Positions 14,271 through 21,801 of a DNA stretch of 25,085 bases are shown one piece after another. The stretch comes from an uncultured Oscillibacter sp. GTDB lineage: Bacteria > Bacillota > Clostridia > Oscillospirales > Oscillospiraceae. The translations under genes were made by a program, and so were the position numbers. The stretch spans positions 1 to 25,085 of the forward strand of contig CAMHDB010000004.1 of assembly GCA_946183715.1 (NCBI GenBank), in the 5' to 3' direction. The notes below the pieces were generated by a model that worked only from the letters and a program-made list of their open reading frames with translations, was not told the DNA's origin and did not search any database. Each line of letters begins with the position of its first letter. Position 1 is the first letter of the stretch.

Positions 14271-16536
14271 TCTCGGACACCTCCGTTTCCGCGCTTTCCG
14301 TACTTTTTTCTACGGGTTTTGCCTGTTTGACACGGTTCCCGGGCAGTAAGAGTAACGTTTGCGGCAAGACCCAGAGCGTCAGGAGCATGGACAGCAGGAC
14401 GCCCGCGCCCGTGTAGAGCGTCAGGGAGGCCGCGACGCGGTTCATGGACGCCGCCCCCGCCGCGACCGCCGCCAGTGCCACGACTACGCCGCAGTGTATG
14501 AGCGTGGGCGAAGTCTCCCGGAGGGCCTCCGCCAGCGCGGCGCGGGAATCGGCGCTTTGCTTGCGTTCGAGCCACGCCCGCGACAGGAGCGCCGCGAACA
14601 ACAGGCCGATTCCCATCTGTACGGCGCTGAGGAGGAAGTCGGCGAGGAAGTAGAGGCCCTGTCCGGAGAGCAGGAACAGGGAATACGTCATCCAGATACC
14701 GCCCTGAATCACGAGGGCGGAGGCGAGGGACACGCCCACGGAGCCAGTGACCATATACAGCGCCACGAGCGCGACGGCCAGCGCCAGCGCGAAGAATACG
14801 ATTCTGTCATGCCGGAAGGCGACGGACAAATCGGTGTCGCGCACGGCGTCGCCGGCGTACAGCGCGCCCTCGGGGTAGTAGCGGCTGACCGTACTCCGGA
14901 GCGTGTACAGGAAGGCGAACGTCCGCGCGCCGCCCTTGGGAATCGAGAGGTTGAGAATTAACCGATGATGTTCGGTGCCGCCCATCTGCCGGAGCGCGTT
15001 TTCGGTACGCTTGCGGAGGAGTTCAAGCTGATTGCCCTGCCCCCAGTCGAGGGTGACATAGCCCTCTTGGGCGCAGTCACAGGCAAACAACAGCATTTCC
15101 GCCAGCGGAATCGAGGCGTTGTCCAGTCCGGCGGCGAGGTGCCGCGACACGTTCGCCTGTTCGATGTAGGCCGAATACAGTTGCCGCGCCTCGTCCATGT
15201 CCAGATTCATCAGCTCGGCGAACTGCCGCGGCGTGAGGCGTTCGCCCAGCATGTAGCCGTTCATGGCCTCGATATTCGCAAGCCCCCGCGCCGTCTTGAC
15301 CTCGTCCATGCGGGAGAGTTCTTCTAAAAGGTCGCTCTCGCGGCTGAAGTCGCTCGCGGGGATGAGTACGGAAAGCGTGTTGTCCTCGCCGAAGAGGGTA
15401 CGGATTTCGGCCTCGGCGCGCTGACTGCCCCACGGGAACCAAATCGGGAGCGCGTGGGCGCTGTACACTCTCGGGAAGTAGCCCGCGCAGACGCCCGCCG
15501 AAAGCAGTATCGCCACGAACAACAGCGGCATAACGACGCGCGTCTGGATGGCGAAATCCGCCAGTCCGGAGCCGGCTTTCTCCCGCGGCGGCGTACTGTC
15601 AAGGGGTTCGCAGAGGTCTAGGAGCAGTCCGGGGGTGAGGACGCAGACAGTGAGCAGTGTCAGGGCGACGGCCTTGACGAGTACGAGGCCGGGGTCGGCG
15701 CCGATTCGCAAATGTAACAGGCACATTGCCGCGCACACGAACAGGAGCGTCACGGAAGCGCCGAAGATTTCCGGGGCGGTACGGCCCCACGCAAGCAGTA
15801 CGGCCTCGCGGGTACCCATACGCGCGCGGGCCGCCGCACAGCGCCGGAAAAGCGGCAGTACGCACGCCGCGCAGAGGGCAAACTGTACGAGCCCGGACAC
15901 CCAGAGCGTCGCGGCGGAGAGTTCGCCGGACAGGAACCAAGTCCCGCTGTTGAGCAGGAAGGCCTCCCCGAACGTCAGCAACAGTACACACGCCCCGGTC
16001 AGGGCCGGAACCCTCGCGAACAGCGCCAGCGCCACGAGTACCGCCGTACACACCGCCGCCACCGCCAGCCAGATTTCCCCGCGAATGCTCACTCCAGAGG
16101 CGTCGACTATCGAGAAGTCGTAGCCGTCGAGCATGGCGCGCAACTGCGACAGGGCGTCGCGGGTGTCGCCGTCGCGGAACGTCACGGTCAGGAGCGCGCG
16201 CCCGGTCTGGTAGCCGGATACCTCGTCGAAGTCGACCGACTGCACCCCCGCCGCCAGCGAAAGCCGCTCGGCGAGTTCGCGCGCCTCCGGCGCGGCGATG
16301 TTGTCCACCAGAATGCGGCCCGTCGCCGGGGCGGAGAACTCCGCCTCCATGACCACAAGCCCGCGCGTACTCTCCGGCAGAAGCGCGTCGGGATTCTCCC
16401 CGACGAGCGTCCATTCGCTGGAAATACAGCACAAAACAGCCAGTGCAATGGCTATCAAAGAGCAGGCCCGCCGCCTGTCTAGCGCGAACGTACACAGACG
16501 GGAGAAAAGCTCCCCTTTCTGAAACGCCTGATTCAA
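14257..16536 (-). CDS. MMPL/RND-superfamily membrane protein, degenerate proton-relay sites
   Basis: A 759-residue protein with the two-fold RND/MMPL layout. Each half has one helix, a large extracytoplasmic domain (about 45-150 and 355-575) and five to six helices (about 155-350 and 578-732). MMPL features include the second-half end GAGVLLSMLLTLWVLPQTLLLL. At the helix that normally carries Asp-Tyr (VQLGxxIDYxxxL type), this protein reads VQFALCAAC (A224, C225) and VQMGIGLLF (L646, F647), so the acidic relay residue is missing in both halves. The start is TTG at 16536, with AGGAGGG 7 bases upstream and no better ATG. The coupled downstream gene encodes the GLUG protein. A lipid or surface-polymer transport or scaffold role is possible; the substrate is unknown. 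Confidence 0.85.
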   Translation of the reverse strand: MNQAFQKGELFSRLCTFALDRRRACSLIAIALAVLCCISSEWTLVGENPDALLPESTRGLVVMEAEFSAPATGRILVDNIAAPEARELAERLSLAAGVQSVDFDEVSGYQTGRALLTVTFRDGDTRDALSQLRAMLDGYDFSIVDASGVSIRGEIWLAVAAVCTAVLVALALFARVPALTGACVLLLTFGEAFLLNSGTWFLSGELSAATLWVSGLVQFALCAACVLPLFRRCAAARARMGTREAVLLAWGRTAPEIFGASVTLLFVCAAMCLLHLRIGADPGLVLVKAVALTLLTVCVLTPGLLLDLCEPLDSTPPREKAGSGLADFAIQTRVVMPLLFVAILLSAGVCAGYFPRVYSAHALPIWFPWGSQRAEAEIRTLFGEDNTLSVLIPASDFSRESDLLEELSRMDEVKTARGLANIEAMNGYMLGERLTPRQFAELMNLDMDEARQLYSAYIEQANVSRHLAAGLDNASIPLAEMLLFACDCAQEGYVTLDWGQGNQLELLRKRTENALRQMGGTEHHRLILNLSIPKGGARTFAFLYTLRSTVSRYYPEGALYAGDAVRDTDLSVAFRHDRIVFFALALAVALVALYMVTGSVGVSLASALVIQGGIWMTYSLFLLSGQGLYFLADFLLSAVQMGIGLLFAALLSRAWLERKQSADSRAALAEALRETSPTLIHCGVVVALAAVAAGAASMNRVAASLTLYTGAGVLLSMLLTLWVLPQTLLLLPGNRVKQAKPVEKSTESAETEVSENEEN

Positions 16537-16586
16537 AAACAGTCCCTCCTCAATTGACAGTTTTCCGAAGGTCGAAACAACAAGAG

Positions 16587-16616
16587 ATTATACCACGCGC
16601 CCCGGCCCGTTTGCAA
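16587..16616 (-). promoter_or_regulatory. Promoter of the MMPL-GLUG operon
   Basis: On the minus strand TTGCAA (16611-16616), 18 bp, TATAAT (16587-16592) preceded by TGG (extended -10). The 5' leader would be about 45 bases. Confidence 0.65.
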
Positions 16617-16634
16617 CAAATTTTTCGGCGCGTC

Positions 16635-16663
16635 TTGTATCGCGGCGCGGCGGGTGGTAGAAT
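16635..16663 (+). promoter_or_regulatory. Probable fumC promoter
   Basis: TTGTAT (16635-16640), 17 bp, TAGAAT (16658-16663) preceded by TGG. The start near 16670 would give a leader of about 137 bases, which passes antisense through the candidate small RNA. Confidence 0.55.
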
Positions 16664-16683
16664 CGGCTTCAAGGCCTGACGTT

Positions 16684-16760
16684 AAAAAAGACAAAGAGAC
16701 GGACACGGCGAAAAGCGCGAATCCGTCGCCGGAAACCGCCAGAAACACCGTAGCCATCTC
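16684..16760 (-). ncRNA. Candidate small RNA divergent from fumC
   Basis: A minus-strand promoter at 16767-16795 has a predicted start at about 16760. Some 35-60 bases on, a GACGGA/TCCGTC stem (16698-16703 with 16722-16727) is followed by the U-rich trail TCTTTGTCTTTTTT (run of six T, complement of 16684-16689). This makes an intrinsic terminator and a transcript of about 75 bases. A leaderless hydrophobic frame starting MATVFLAVSGDGFALFAVSV overlaps it but has no ribosome site. No RNA family was recognised. Confidence 0.35.
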
Positions 16761-16766
16761 AATGGC

Positions 16767-16795
16767 AGTATAGCACAAGACACTGACAAAGGCAA
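16767..16795 (-). promoter_or_regulatory. Minus-strand promoter of the candidate small RNA
   Basis: On the minus strand TTGCCT (16790-16795), 17 bp, TATACT (16767-16772) preceded by TGTGC. It has the same extended -10 form as other promoters in the window. Confidence 0.5.
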
Positions 16796-16806
16796 GGAGA
16801 CTTACG

Positions 16807-18168
16807 ATGAATGCTACCCGAATCGAACACGACACTATGGGGGAAATCGCCGTCCCGGCGGAGCACCGCTGGGGCGCGCAGACGCAGAGAAGTTTGGAGC
16901 ATTTCCGAATCGGCGGGGAGCGCCAGCCCCGCGACATTCTGACCGCGTTCGCGTACCTGAAAGAAGCGTGCGCCCGCGCCAACGCGCAGGCGGGGATTCT
17001 CACCGCCGTACAGGCCGACGCCATCGCCCGCGCCTGCCGGGAAATCCGCGCCGGACAGTGGGACGACGAGTTCCCGCTGGTCGTCTGGCAGACCGGGAGC
17101 GGCACACAGACCAATATGAACGTCAACGAGGTGATTGCGCACCTTTGCGCGGAGCGCGGCGTACCGCTCCACCCCAACGACCATGTGAACGCGTCGCAGT
17201 CGAGCAACGACACGTACCCCTCGGCGTTGCACATCGCGGCGGCGCTCTCCGTCAGCCGCGGCGTACTCCCGGCGGCGGAACGCCTCGCGGCGTCCTTCGC
17301 CCGCTTGGAGGCCGCCTACCCCGACTTGATACGAATCGGGCGGACGCACCTGCAGGACGCCACGCCGCTGAAATTCGCGCAGGAGGTTTCCGGCTGGCGC
17401 GAACTGGTCGAGGCCCCGTGCCGGATGTTGCGCGCCGCGCTCCCGGAATTGCAACGCCTCGCAATCGGCGGCACGGCGGTCGGCACGGGCCTGAATGCCC
17501 CCAAGGGCTACGACGAATCGGTTTGTAGCTGTCTCCGGGACATGACGGGCCTTGATTTCCGCCCCGACGCCAACAAATTCCACGCGCTGACGAGTAAGGA
17601 CGCGCTGGTTTTCGCGCACGGGGCCTTAAAGGCCTTGGCCGCGAACCTGATGAAAATCGCCAACGACATCCGCTTTGAGGCGAGCGGCCCGCGCTGCGGT
17701 ATGGGGGAACTCCGGATTCCGGAAAACGAACCGGGCAGTTCCATCATGCCGGGGAAGGTCAACCCGACGCAGTGCGAGGCCGTGACGATGGTCGCCGTAG
17801 AGGTCATGGGCAACGACGCCGCGATTGGCTTCGCGGCCAGTCAGGGGAATTTTCAACTGAATGTATTTCTTCCCGTGTCGGCCTACAATTTCCAGCAGTC
17901 GGCTCGCCTGCTCTCCGACGTGTGCGACAGCTTCCGGGTCAACTGCGTGGAGGGAATCGTGCCCGACGCCGGACGCATGACCGAAAATCTGTACCGCTCC
18001 CTAATGCTTGTAACCTGTCTGACACCGAAAATCGGCTACGAACGCGCCGCCGAATGCGCCAAATTCGCCCTTGCGAACAACTGTTCTTTGAAAGAGGCGG
18101 CGGTCTCTCTGGGACTGCTCTCCGAGGCGGAATTTGACGAACTTGTCCGCCCCGAAAAGATGGTGTGA
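16807..18168 (+). CDS. fumC: Class II fumarate hydratase
   Basis: A 453-residue enzyme of full family length that interconverts fumarate and malate; it is iron-free and homotetrameric. The N-terminus TRIEHDTMGEIAVPAEHRWGAQTQRSLEHF is diagnostic for FumC, where aspartases differ. Further motifs are TGSGTQTNMNVNEV, HVNASQSSNDTYPSA, the catalytic GRTHLQDATPLKFAQE and the fumarase/aspartase signature GSSIMPGKVNPT (310-321), with the active-site serine loop. The ATG has GCAAGGAGA upstream. It stands alone; no other TCA-cycle genes are nearby. Confidence 0.95.
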   Translation: MNATRIEHDTMGEIAVPAEHRWGAQTQRSLEHFRIGGERQPRDILTAFAYLKEACARANAQAGILTAVQADAIARACREIRAGQWDDEFPLVVWQTGSGTQTNMNVNEVIAHLCAERGVPLHPNDHVNASQSSNDTYPSALHIAAALSVSRGVLPAAERLAASFARLEAAYPDLIRIGRTHLQDATPLKFAQEVSGWRELVEAPCRMLRAALPELQRLAIGGTAVGTGLNAPKGYDESVCSCLRDMTGLDFRPDANKFHALTSKDALVFAHGALKALAANLMKIANDIRFEASGPRCGMGELRIPENEPGSSIMPGKVNPTQCEAVTMVAVEVMGNDAAIGFAASQGNFQLNVFLPVSAYNFQQSARLLSDVCDSFRVNCVEGIVPDAGRMTENLYRSLMLVTCLTPKIGYERAAECAKFALANNCSLKEAAVSLGLLSEAEFDELVRPEKMV

Positions 18169-18223
18169 CGCTGTAAAATCCTTCCGGCGCGCGCAAAACG
18201 CGGCAAATTTCCGGAATCTGTGC

Positions 18224-18252
18224 TTGCAAGCCCCGGCGGGCTGTGCTACAAT
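18224..18252 (+). promoter_or_regulatory. Promoter of the phospholipase C-like gene
   Basis: TTGCAA (18224-18229), 17 bp, TACAAT (18247-18252) preceded by TGTGC. The transcript would start near 18259, so the in-frame GTG at 18220 cannot be the start of the next gene. Confidence 0.7.
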
Positions 18253-18285
18253 GTCACGCAGTCTGTCAGAATCGAGGTGCCCGCA

Positions 18286-18876
18286 GTGCAGAAAAGAAGT
18301 CACTTACTTTTGGCCCGCTCCTTGCTCTCGCGCGAACACGGCTTCCCGGCCCGCCGCTATGAACTGGCGTTCCTGTTCGGCTCCTTCCAGCCCGATTGCA
18401 ACCCCTTCAGTTACCTGAAAGGCTCCCTTCGCAGTGCGCCCTTCGGGGGGCATACATACGGCAACTCCCGCGCGTACATCCGCCGCCGTATCCGCCGCCT
18501 CCAGTGCCGCACGCACTGGAACCTGTGGAACTACTACACCATGGGCAAACTCACGCACTACGTCGCCGACGCGTTCACATGGCCCCATAACCCCCACTTC
18601 CCGGGCGTCGGATGGGAACACCACGTCTACGAGACCGTGCTACGCCTCGCGCTGTCGGCGCGGTTGTCGGACGCCCCCCGCCGCGCCCTGCTCCCGGAAG
18701 TCTCCGCCGCGCTCCCGGAGGAGTTGGAGACGCTTCACGCGCAGTATCTCGCCGAGGCGGCCCCCGGCGTAGACGTGGACATCGACTACATTCTCAAGGC
18801 CTCCGATATGCTCTTTGCGGGCTGTCGCCCCGCCGCGCGTACTCTCCCCCTCCCCGGGGCTGGCAGTTTTGCCTAA
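18286..18876 (+). CDS. Zinc-dependent phospholipase C-like protein (PF00882-type)
   Basis: A 196-residue protein related by pattern to the Zn-dependent PLC/nuclease fold. It has an early H6, then YTMGKLTHYVADAFTWPHN at about 84-102 (H91, D95, H101) and GWEHHVYE at 109-116 (E111, H112, H113), the expected cluster of metal ligands. No signal peptide is visible, unlike the secreted clostridial alpha-toxins, so this is more likely one of the short cytoplasmic housekeeping-type homologues in Clostridia. GTG 18286 is chosen for the upstream AGGTG-type site and because the promoter lies at 18224-18252; another GTG at 18277 is possible. It is monocistronic. Confidence 0.78.
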   Translation: MQKRSHLLLARSLLSREHGFPARRYELAFLFGSFQPDCNPFSYLKGSLRSAPFGGHTYGNSRAYIRRRIRRLQCRTHWNLWNYYTMGKLTHYVADAFTWPHNPHFPGVGWEHHVYETVLRLALSARLSDAPRRALLPEVSAALPEELETLHAQYLAEAAPGVDVDIDYILKASDMLFAGCRPAARTLPLPGAGSFA

Positions 18877-19081
18877 ATTTTTCCGGAAATCCAGCTTGTT
18901 TTTGTACGGATTCCCGCTTTTTGTTTTCCCCCTAAAGTGATATGCTTTATACGTTCTAAATATCAGAAAGTTTCCGCTGTGAAAGCCGGAGAACGCCGCG
19001 GGTTGTCCGCGGAGAAAAGGCGTAGTTCAGCCCCGCGGCCCGTCCGGCTGCGGGGCTTTTGTGACAGGAGGAAATACAAGA
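18877..19081 (+). promoter_or_regulatory. Attenuator-like leader of tyrA-aroE/K
   Basis: CCGCGG occurs three times: 18996-19001, 19007-19012 and 19033-19038. Copies 1 and 2 can form a hairpin. Copy 3 is embedded in the strong stem AGCCCCGC (19029-19036) / GCGGGGCT (19050-19057), followed by TTTT and only 21 bases before the tyrA start. Pairing of copy 2 with copy 3 would block that terminator-like stem. No T-box AGGGTGGNACCGCG or other known riboswitch core was found. A promoter is likely around 18941-18951 (TGATATGCT/TGCTTTATA) but its -35 is unclear. Confidence 0.45.
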
Positions 19082-19918
19082 ATGACAATCGGTATTGTAG
19101 GGCTGGGACTAATCGGCGGTTCGATGGCCAAGAGCGCGAAAGACCGTACCGGGCACACCGTTTACGGCGTCGACGCCGAGGCGGAAGTCATGACGATGGC
19201 GCGCATGAGCGGGGCCATTGACGGCGCGCTCAACGAACACAACCTGCCGTGGTGCGACCTGATTCTGCTGGCAATCCGGCCCAAGGACGCCGTGCAATGG
19301 GTGGAGAGCCACGACCGCATGATTTCCCCGAAAACCATCGTGGTGGACCTGTGCGGCGTCAAGCGGAACGTCTGCGCGCAAATCGCGCCGATTGCGCGGC
19401 GGCGCGGCTTTACGTACATCGGCGGCCACCCCATGGCCGGACGCGAACGGAGCGGTTTCACCGCCTCCTCGGAAGATTTGTTCGTCGACTCGTACATGAT
19501 TCTCACGCCCGACGAGCGCACGGACGCCGCCCACCTCGAAACCCTCAAAAACTTCTTTACCGACCTCGGATTCGCCGGGCTGAGCTTCACGAACCCCGAC
19601 GAGCACGACCGCATTATTGCGTACACCTCGCAACTGGCCCATGTGGTGTCGAGTGCCTATGTCAAACTGCCGGAGGCGCAGAAACGCCGGGGCTTTTCGG
19701 CGGGGAGTTTCCGCGACATGACCCGTGTCGCGCGCCTCGACGAGCACATGTGGACGGAACTTTTCCTCGAAAACGCCGACTACCTCGCCCCGCAAATCGA
19801 CGCCCTCATGGAGCAGTTGCAGGCCTACTCCAAGGCTATCAAGGAAAAGGACGCCGAAACCCTCTGCGCACTCCTCAAAGAAGGCCGGGAGAAGAAAGCG
19901 GAAGTAGGCGGGAACTGA
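19082..19918 (+). CDS. tyrA: Prephenate dehydrogenase
   Basis: A 278-residue NAD(P)-dependent enzyme converting prephenate to 4-hydroxyphenylpyruvate for tyrosine synthesis. The Rossmann motif GIVGLGLIGGS is at residues 4-14. DLCGVKRNV, GGHPMAGRERSGF (114-126, with H116) and the helical C-terminal dimerisation region (ITYTSQLAHVV-like IIAYTSQLAHVV, FRDMTRVARLD) are all characteristic. There is no chorismate mutase or ACT domain. ATG 19082 follows AGGAGGA by 9 bases; a GTG at 19061 overlaps that ribosome site and is rejected. It is the first gene of an operon with the aroE-aroK fusion, 24 bp downstream. Confidence 0.93.
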   Translation: MTIGIVGLGLIGGSMAKSAKDRTGHTVYGVDAEAEVMTMARMSGAIDGALNEHNLPWCDLILLAIRPKDAVQWVESHDRMISPKTIVVDLCGVKRNVCAQIAPIARRRGFTYIGGHPMAGRERSGFTASSEDLFVDSYMILTPDERTDAAHLETLKNFFTDLGFAGLSFTNPDEHDRIIAYTSQLAHVVSSAYVKLPEAQKRRGFSAGSFRDMTRVARLDEHMWTELFLENADYLAPQIDALMEQLQAYSKAIKEKDAETLCALLKEGREKKAEVGGN

Positions 19919-19942
19919 TTCCCGCACGCGGAAGGGGAAGCT

Positions 19943-21187
19943 ATGAAAAATAAACTTTACGGCCTGATTGGCCGCACGCTGGGCCATAGCTGGTCACTGC
20001 CGATTCACCACGCGCTGGGCTGTCCGTCGTACCGCCTCATAGAGCTGGAGCCGGACGCGCTCCCGGCATTTCTGTCGCGCGAGGACATCGGCGGGCTGAA
20101 TGTCACGATGCCCTACAAAAAGGCCGTCCTGCCCTACTGCGACTGGGTGGACGAGTACGCCGCCGAAATCGGGAGTGTCAATACGCTTGCGCGCGGGGCC
20201 GACGGCAAACTCCGCGCGTGGAATACGGACGCACTGGGGTTCCGGTGCATGGCGCGGCTGGCGGGAATCTCCTTCCGCGGACAGAAAGTCGTGATTCTGG
20301 GGAGCGGCGGCGCGTCCCTGAGCGTACAGGCGGAAGTCCGCCGGGAAGGCCCGCGCGAAATCGTCGTGGTTTCCCGCACAGGCGAGAACCGCTACGACGA
20401 CCTCTCCCGCCACGCCGACGCCGATATACTCGTAAACGCCACGCCCGTGGGAATGTACCCCGGCAACGGCGCCTCCCCGCTGGATTTGACGGTGTTCCCG
20501 TCGCTCTCGGGCGTCCTCGACCTGATTTACAACCCCCACCGGACGGCCCTCATCCTACAGGCGGAAGCGCTGGGAATCCCCTGTTCCGACGGCCTGCCGA
20601 TGCTGGTCTCACAGGCGGCGGCGGCGGAGAGCCTGTTCTTCGGCACGGAGATTCCGGAGGAATCCCAATTTCATGTGCTGTCCTGTCTGCGTCAGGACAG
20701 GACGAATCTCGTCCTGATTGGCATGCCGGGCTGTGGCAAGAGCGTCGTCGGACACGCGCTGGCGCGCCTGACCGGGCGGGAGGCCGTCGACATCGACGCC
20801 CGTATTGTGCGGCGGGCCGGGAAGAGTATCCCGGAGATTTTCGCCTCGGACGGGGAGGACGCGTTCCGGGCCTTGGAGCGCGAGGAGACCGCCAACGCCG
20901 GACAGGAGACCGGGAAAATACTCATCACGGGCGGCGGCGTGGTGAAGGACGAGCGGAACTACGCCTCCCTGAAGCAGAACGGGCGGATTTACCACCTTCT
21001 GCGCGACCTGTCGCGGCTGTCCAAGGACGGGCGGCCCCTGTCGCTGAGCACCCCGCCCGAAGAACTCTGGGCGGAACGCGAGCCCCTTTACAGGCGCTTC
21101 CGCGACATCGCCATTGACAACAACGGCGACATTTCCGACACGGCGGAGGCTGTCTGGGACGAGTTCTGCGCCCACGCCGGAGACTGA
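19943..21187 (+). CDS. aroE-aroK: Bifunctional shikimate dehydrogenase - shikimate kinase
   Basis: A 414-residue fusion catalysing two consecutive steps of the chorismate pathway. Shikimate dehydrogenase spans about 1-235: GHSWSLPIHH with the shikimate-binding serines (S16, S18), NVTMPYKK with catalytic K59, NTDALGF with D96, the NADP-binding GSGGAS (120-125) and LVSQA. Shikimate kinase spans about 252-414: Walker A GMPGCGKS (260-267), the DID motif (D283, D285), F308-R309, the GGG of ITGGGVV and RPLS in the lid. All key residues appear intact. The dehydrogenase part is shorter than usual. The kinase joins through LRQDRTNLV without a long linker. A GGAAGGGGAA site precedes the ATG; a terminator follows. 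Confidence 0.93.
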   Translation: MKNKLYGLIGRTLGHSWSLPIHHALGCPSYRLIELEPDALPAFLSREDIGGLNVTMPYKKAVLPYCDWVDEYAAEIGSVNTLARGADGKLRAWNTDALGFRCMARLAGISFRGQKVVILGSGGASLSVQAEVRREGPREIVVVSRTGENRYDDLSRHADADILVNATPVGMYPGNGASPLDLTVFPSLSGVLDLIYNPHRTALILQAEALGIPCSDGLPMLVSQAAAAESLFFGTEIPEESQFHVLSCLRQDRTNLVLIGMPGCGKSVVGHALARLTGREAVDIDARIVRRAGKSIPEIFASDGEDAFRALEREETANAGQETGKILITGGGVVKDERNYASLKQNGRIYHLLRDLSRLSKDGRPLSLSTPPEELWAEREPLYRRFRDIAIDNNGDISDTAEAVWDEFCAHAGD

Positions 21188-21193
21188 CGAAAA

Positions 21194-21226
21194 GCGCCCG
21201 TCGTAAAAACGGCGGGCGCGGTTTTA
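21194..21226. terminator. Bidirectional terminator after aroE-aroK
   Basis: The arms GCGCCCGTCG (21194-21203) and CGGCGGGCGC (21210-21219) pair with one G-T wobble around TAAAAA, followed by GGTTTTA. The stop codon of the minus-strand gene is at 21224. Confidence 0.8.
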
Positions 21227-21709
21227 TGACGGCGACAGCGCGCGGACAAAGCGGTTGAGCGGTTCCATGAGGTTGTCGAGGTCGTGGATTGCCTCGTTGA
21301 GCCGCTCGAAGTCGACGTTGTCCAGCGAGCTCATCGCCGAGTTGAGGCGGTTGAAGTCGACGTTGTTCAGGCGGCTGATGGCGTCGTTGAGCTGTCCGAG
21401 GTCTAAGCCGTTGAGTTTCTCCATGGCCTCGTTGAGCTGCGCGTAGTCCAGATTGTTGAGCCTCTCGAGCGTCTCGGCGACGGACACCCCGTTTTCCTCG
21501 GCAGTGCCAATCAGCGCGTCGACACTGCCGGAAATCGTCTCGATTTTCTGTATGGAATTTCGGGCCGTCCGCACTCCCTGCAACGCGTAGGGCACCGCGC
21601 ACGCGATACCCGTCAGAATCGCCAGCGCCAGAGCCAGCGCGATTCGGCTGTAGAGCAGGGCCTTCCTCTGCGTCCGGAGCAGTTCCTGTAACAGTTCGTC
21701 CATTGTCAT
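21224..21709 (-). CDS. Small membrane protein with tandem 15-residue coiled-coil repeats
   Basis: A 161-residue protein. A short amphipathic cytoplasmic N-terminus (MTMDELLQELLRTQRKALLY) leads to one transmembrane helix at about 22-44. After a linker come at least four 15-residue repeats starting at residues 84, 99, 114 and 129, with a degenerate fifth at 144. The consensus is L[ND][NG][LV]D[FYL]xxLNxA[IM]xx. The spaced L/LN/A pattern suggests an extended extracytoplasmic coiled coil or helical solenoid that may oligomerise. ATG 21709 has GGGAGG about 9 bases upstream; the longer frame from 21778 begins within the promoter. Family and function are not recognised. Confidence 0.8.
   Translation of the reverse strand: MTMDELLQELLRTQRKALLYSRIALALALAILTGIACAVPYALQGVRTARNSIQKIETISGSVDALIGTAEENGVSVAETLERLNNLDYAQLNEAMEKLNGLDLGQLNDAISRLNNVDFNRLNSAMSSLDNVDFERLNEAIHDLDNLMEPLNRFVRALSPS
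21281..21460 (-). repeat. Four tandem 45-bp repeats encoding 15-residue units
   Basis: Period-45 DNA repetition underlies the four protein repeats (residues 84-143). The GTTGAG/CAACGAG-type blocks recur at matching offsets. Confidence 0.7.
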
Positions 21710-21749
21710 AGAGCGTAACCTCCCGTGGCTTGCGTAGCGTTCGCGCCCC

Positions 21750-21778
21750 ATCATACACCCGGACGGCGGGAAAATCAA
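21750..21778 (-). promoter_or_regulatory. Promoter of the coiled-coil repeat protein
   Basis: On the minus strand TTGATT (21773-21778), 17 bp, TATGAT (21750-21755). It is divergent from the GGDEF gene promoter. Confidence 0.6.
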
Positions 21779-21801
21779 CCGTGTAATTTTGCGCGGGGCG
21801 G

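Noticed and set aside
16769..16774. Plus-strand TATAGC as a fumC -10
   Set aside because: No -35 at a suitable distance; the same bases form a much better minus-strand promoter (TATACT with TGTGC and TTGCCT), while TTGTAT-N17-TAGAAT at 16635 suits fumC.
18220..18285. GTG at 18220 as the start of the phospholipase C-like gene
   Set aside because: It precedes the transcription start set by the promoter at 18224-18252; GTG 18286 has a ribosome site and fits the fold.
18942..18959. Five-codon leader peptide MLYTF upstream of tyrA
   Set aside because: Tyr and Phe codons are tempting, but there is no ribosome site and the ATG overlaps the likely -10 region, so it would not be transcribed.
18990..19060. 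tRNA or T-box in the tyrA leader (GTAGTTCAG stretch)
   Set aside because: No T-loop GGTTCGAATCC, no cloverleaf and no T-box consensus; only the CCGCGG hairpins are supported.
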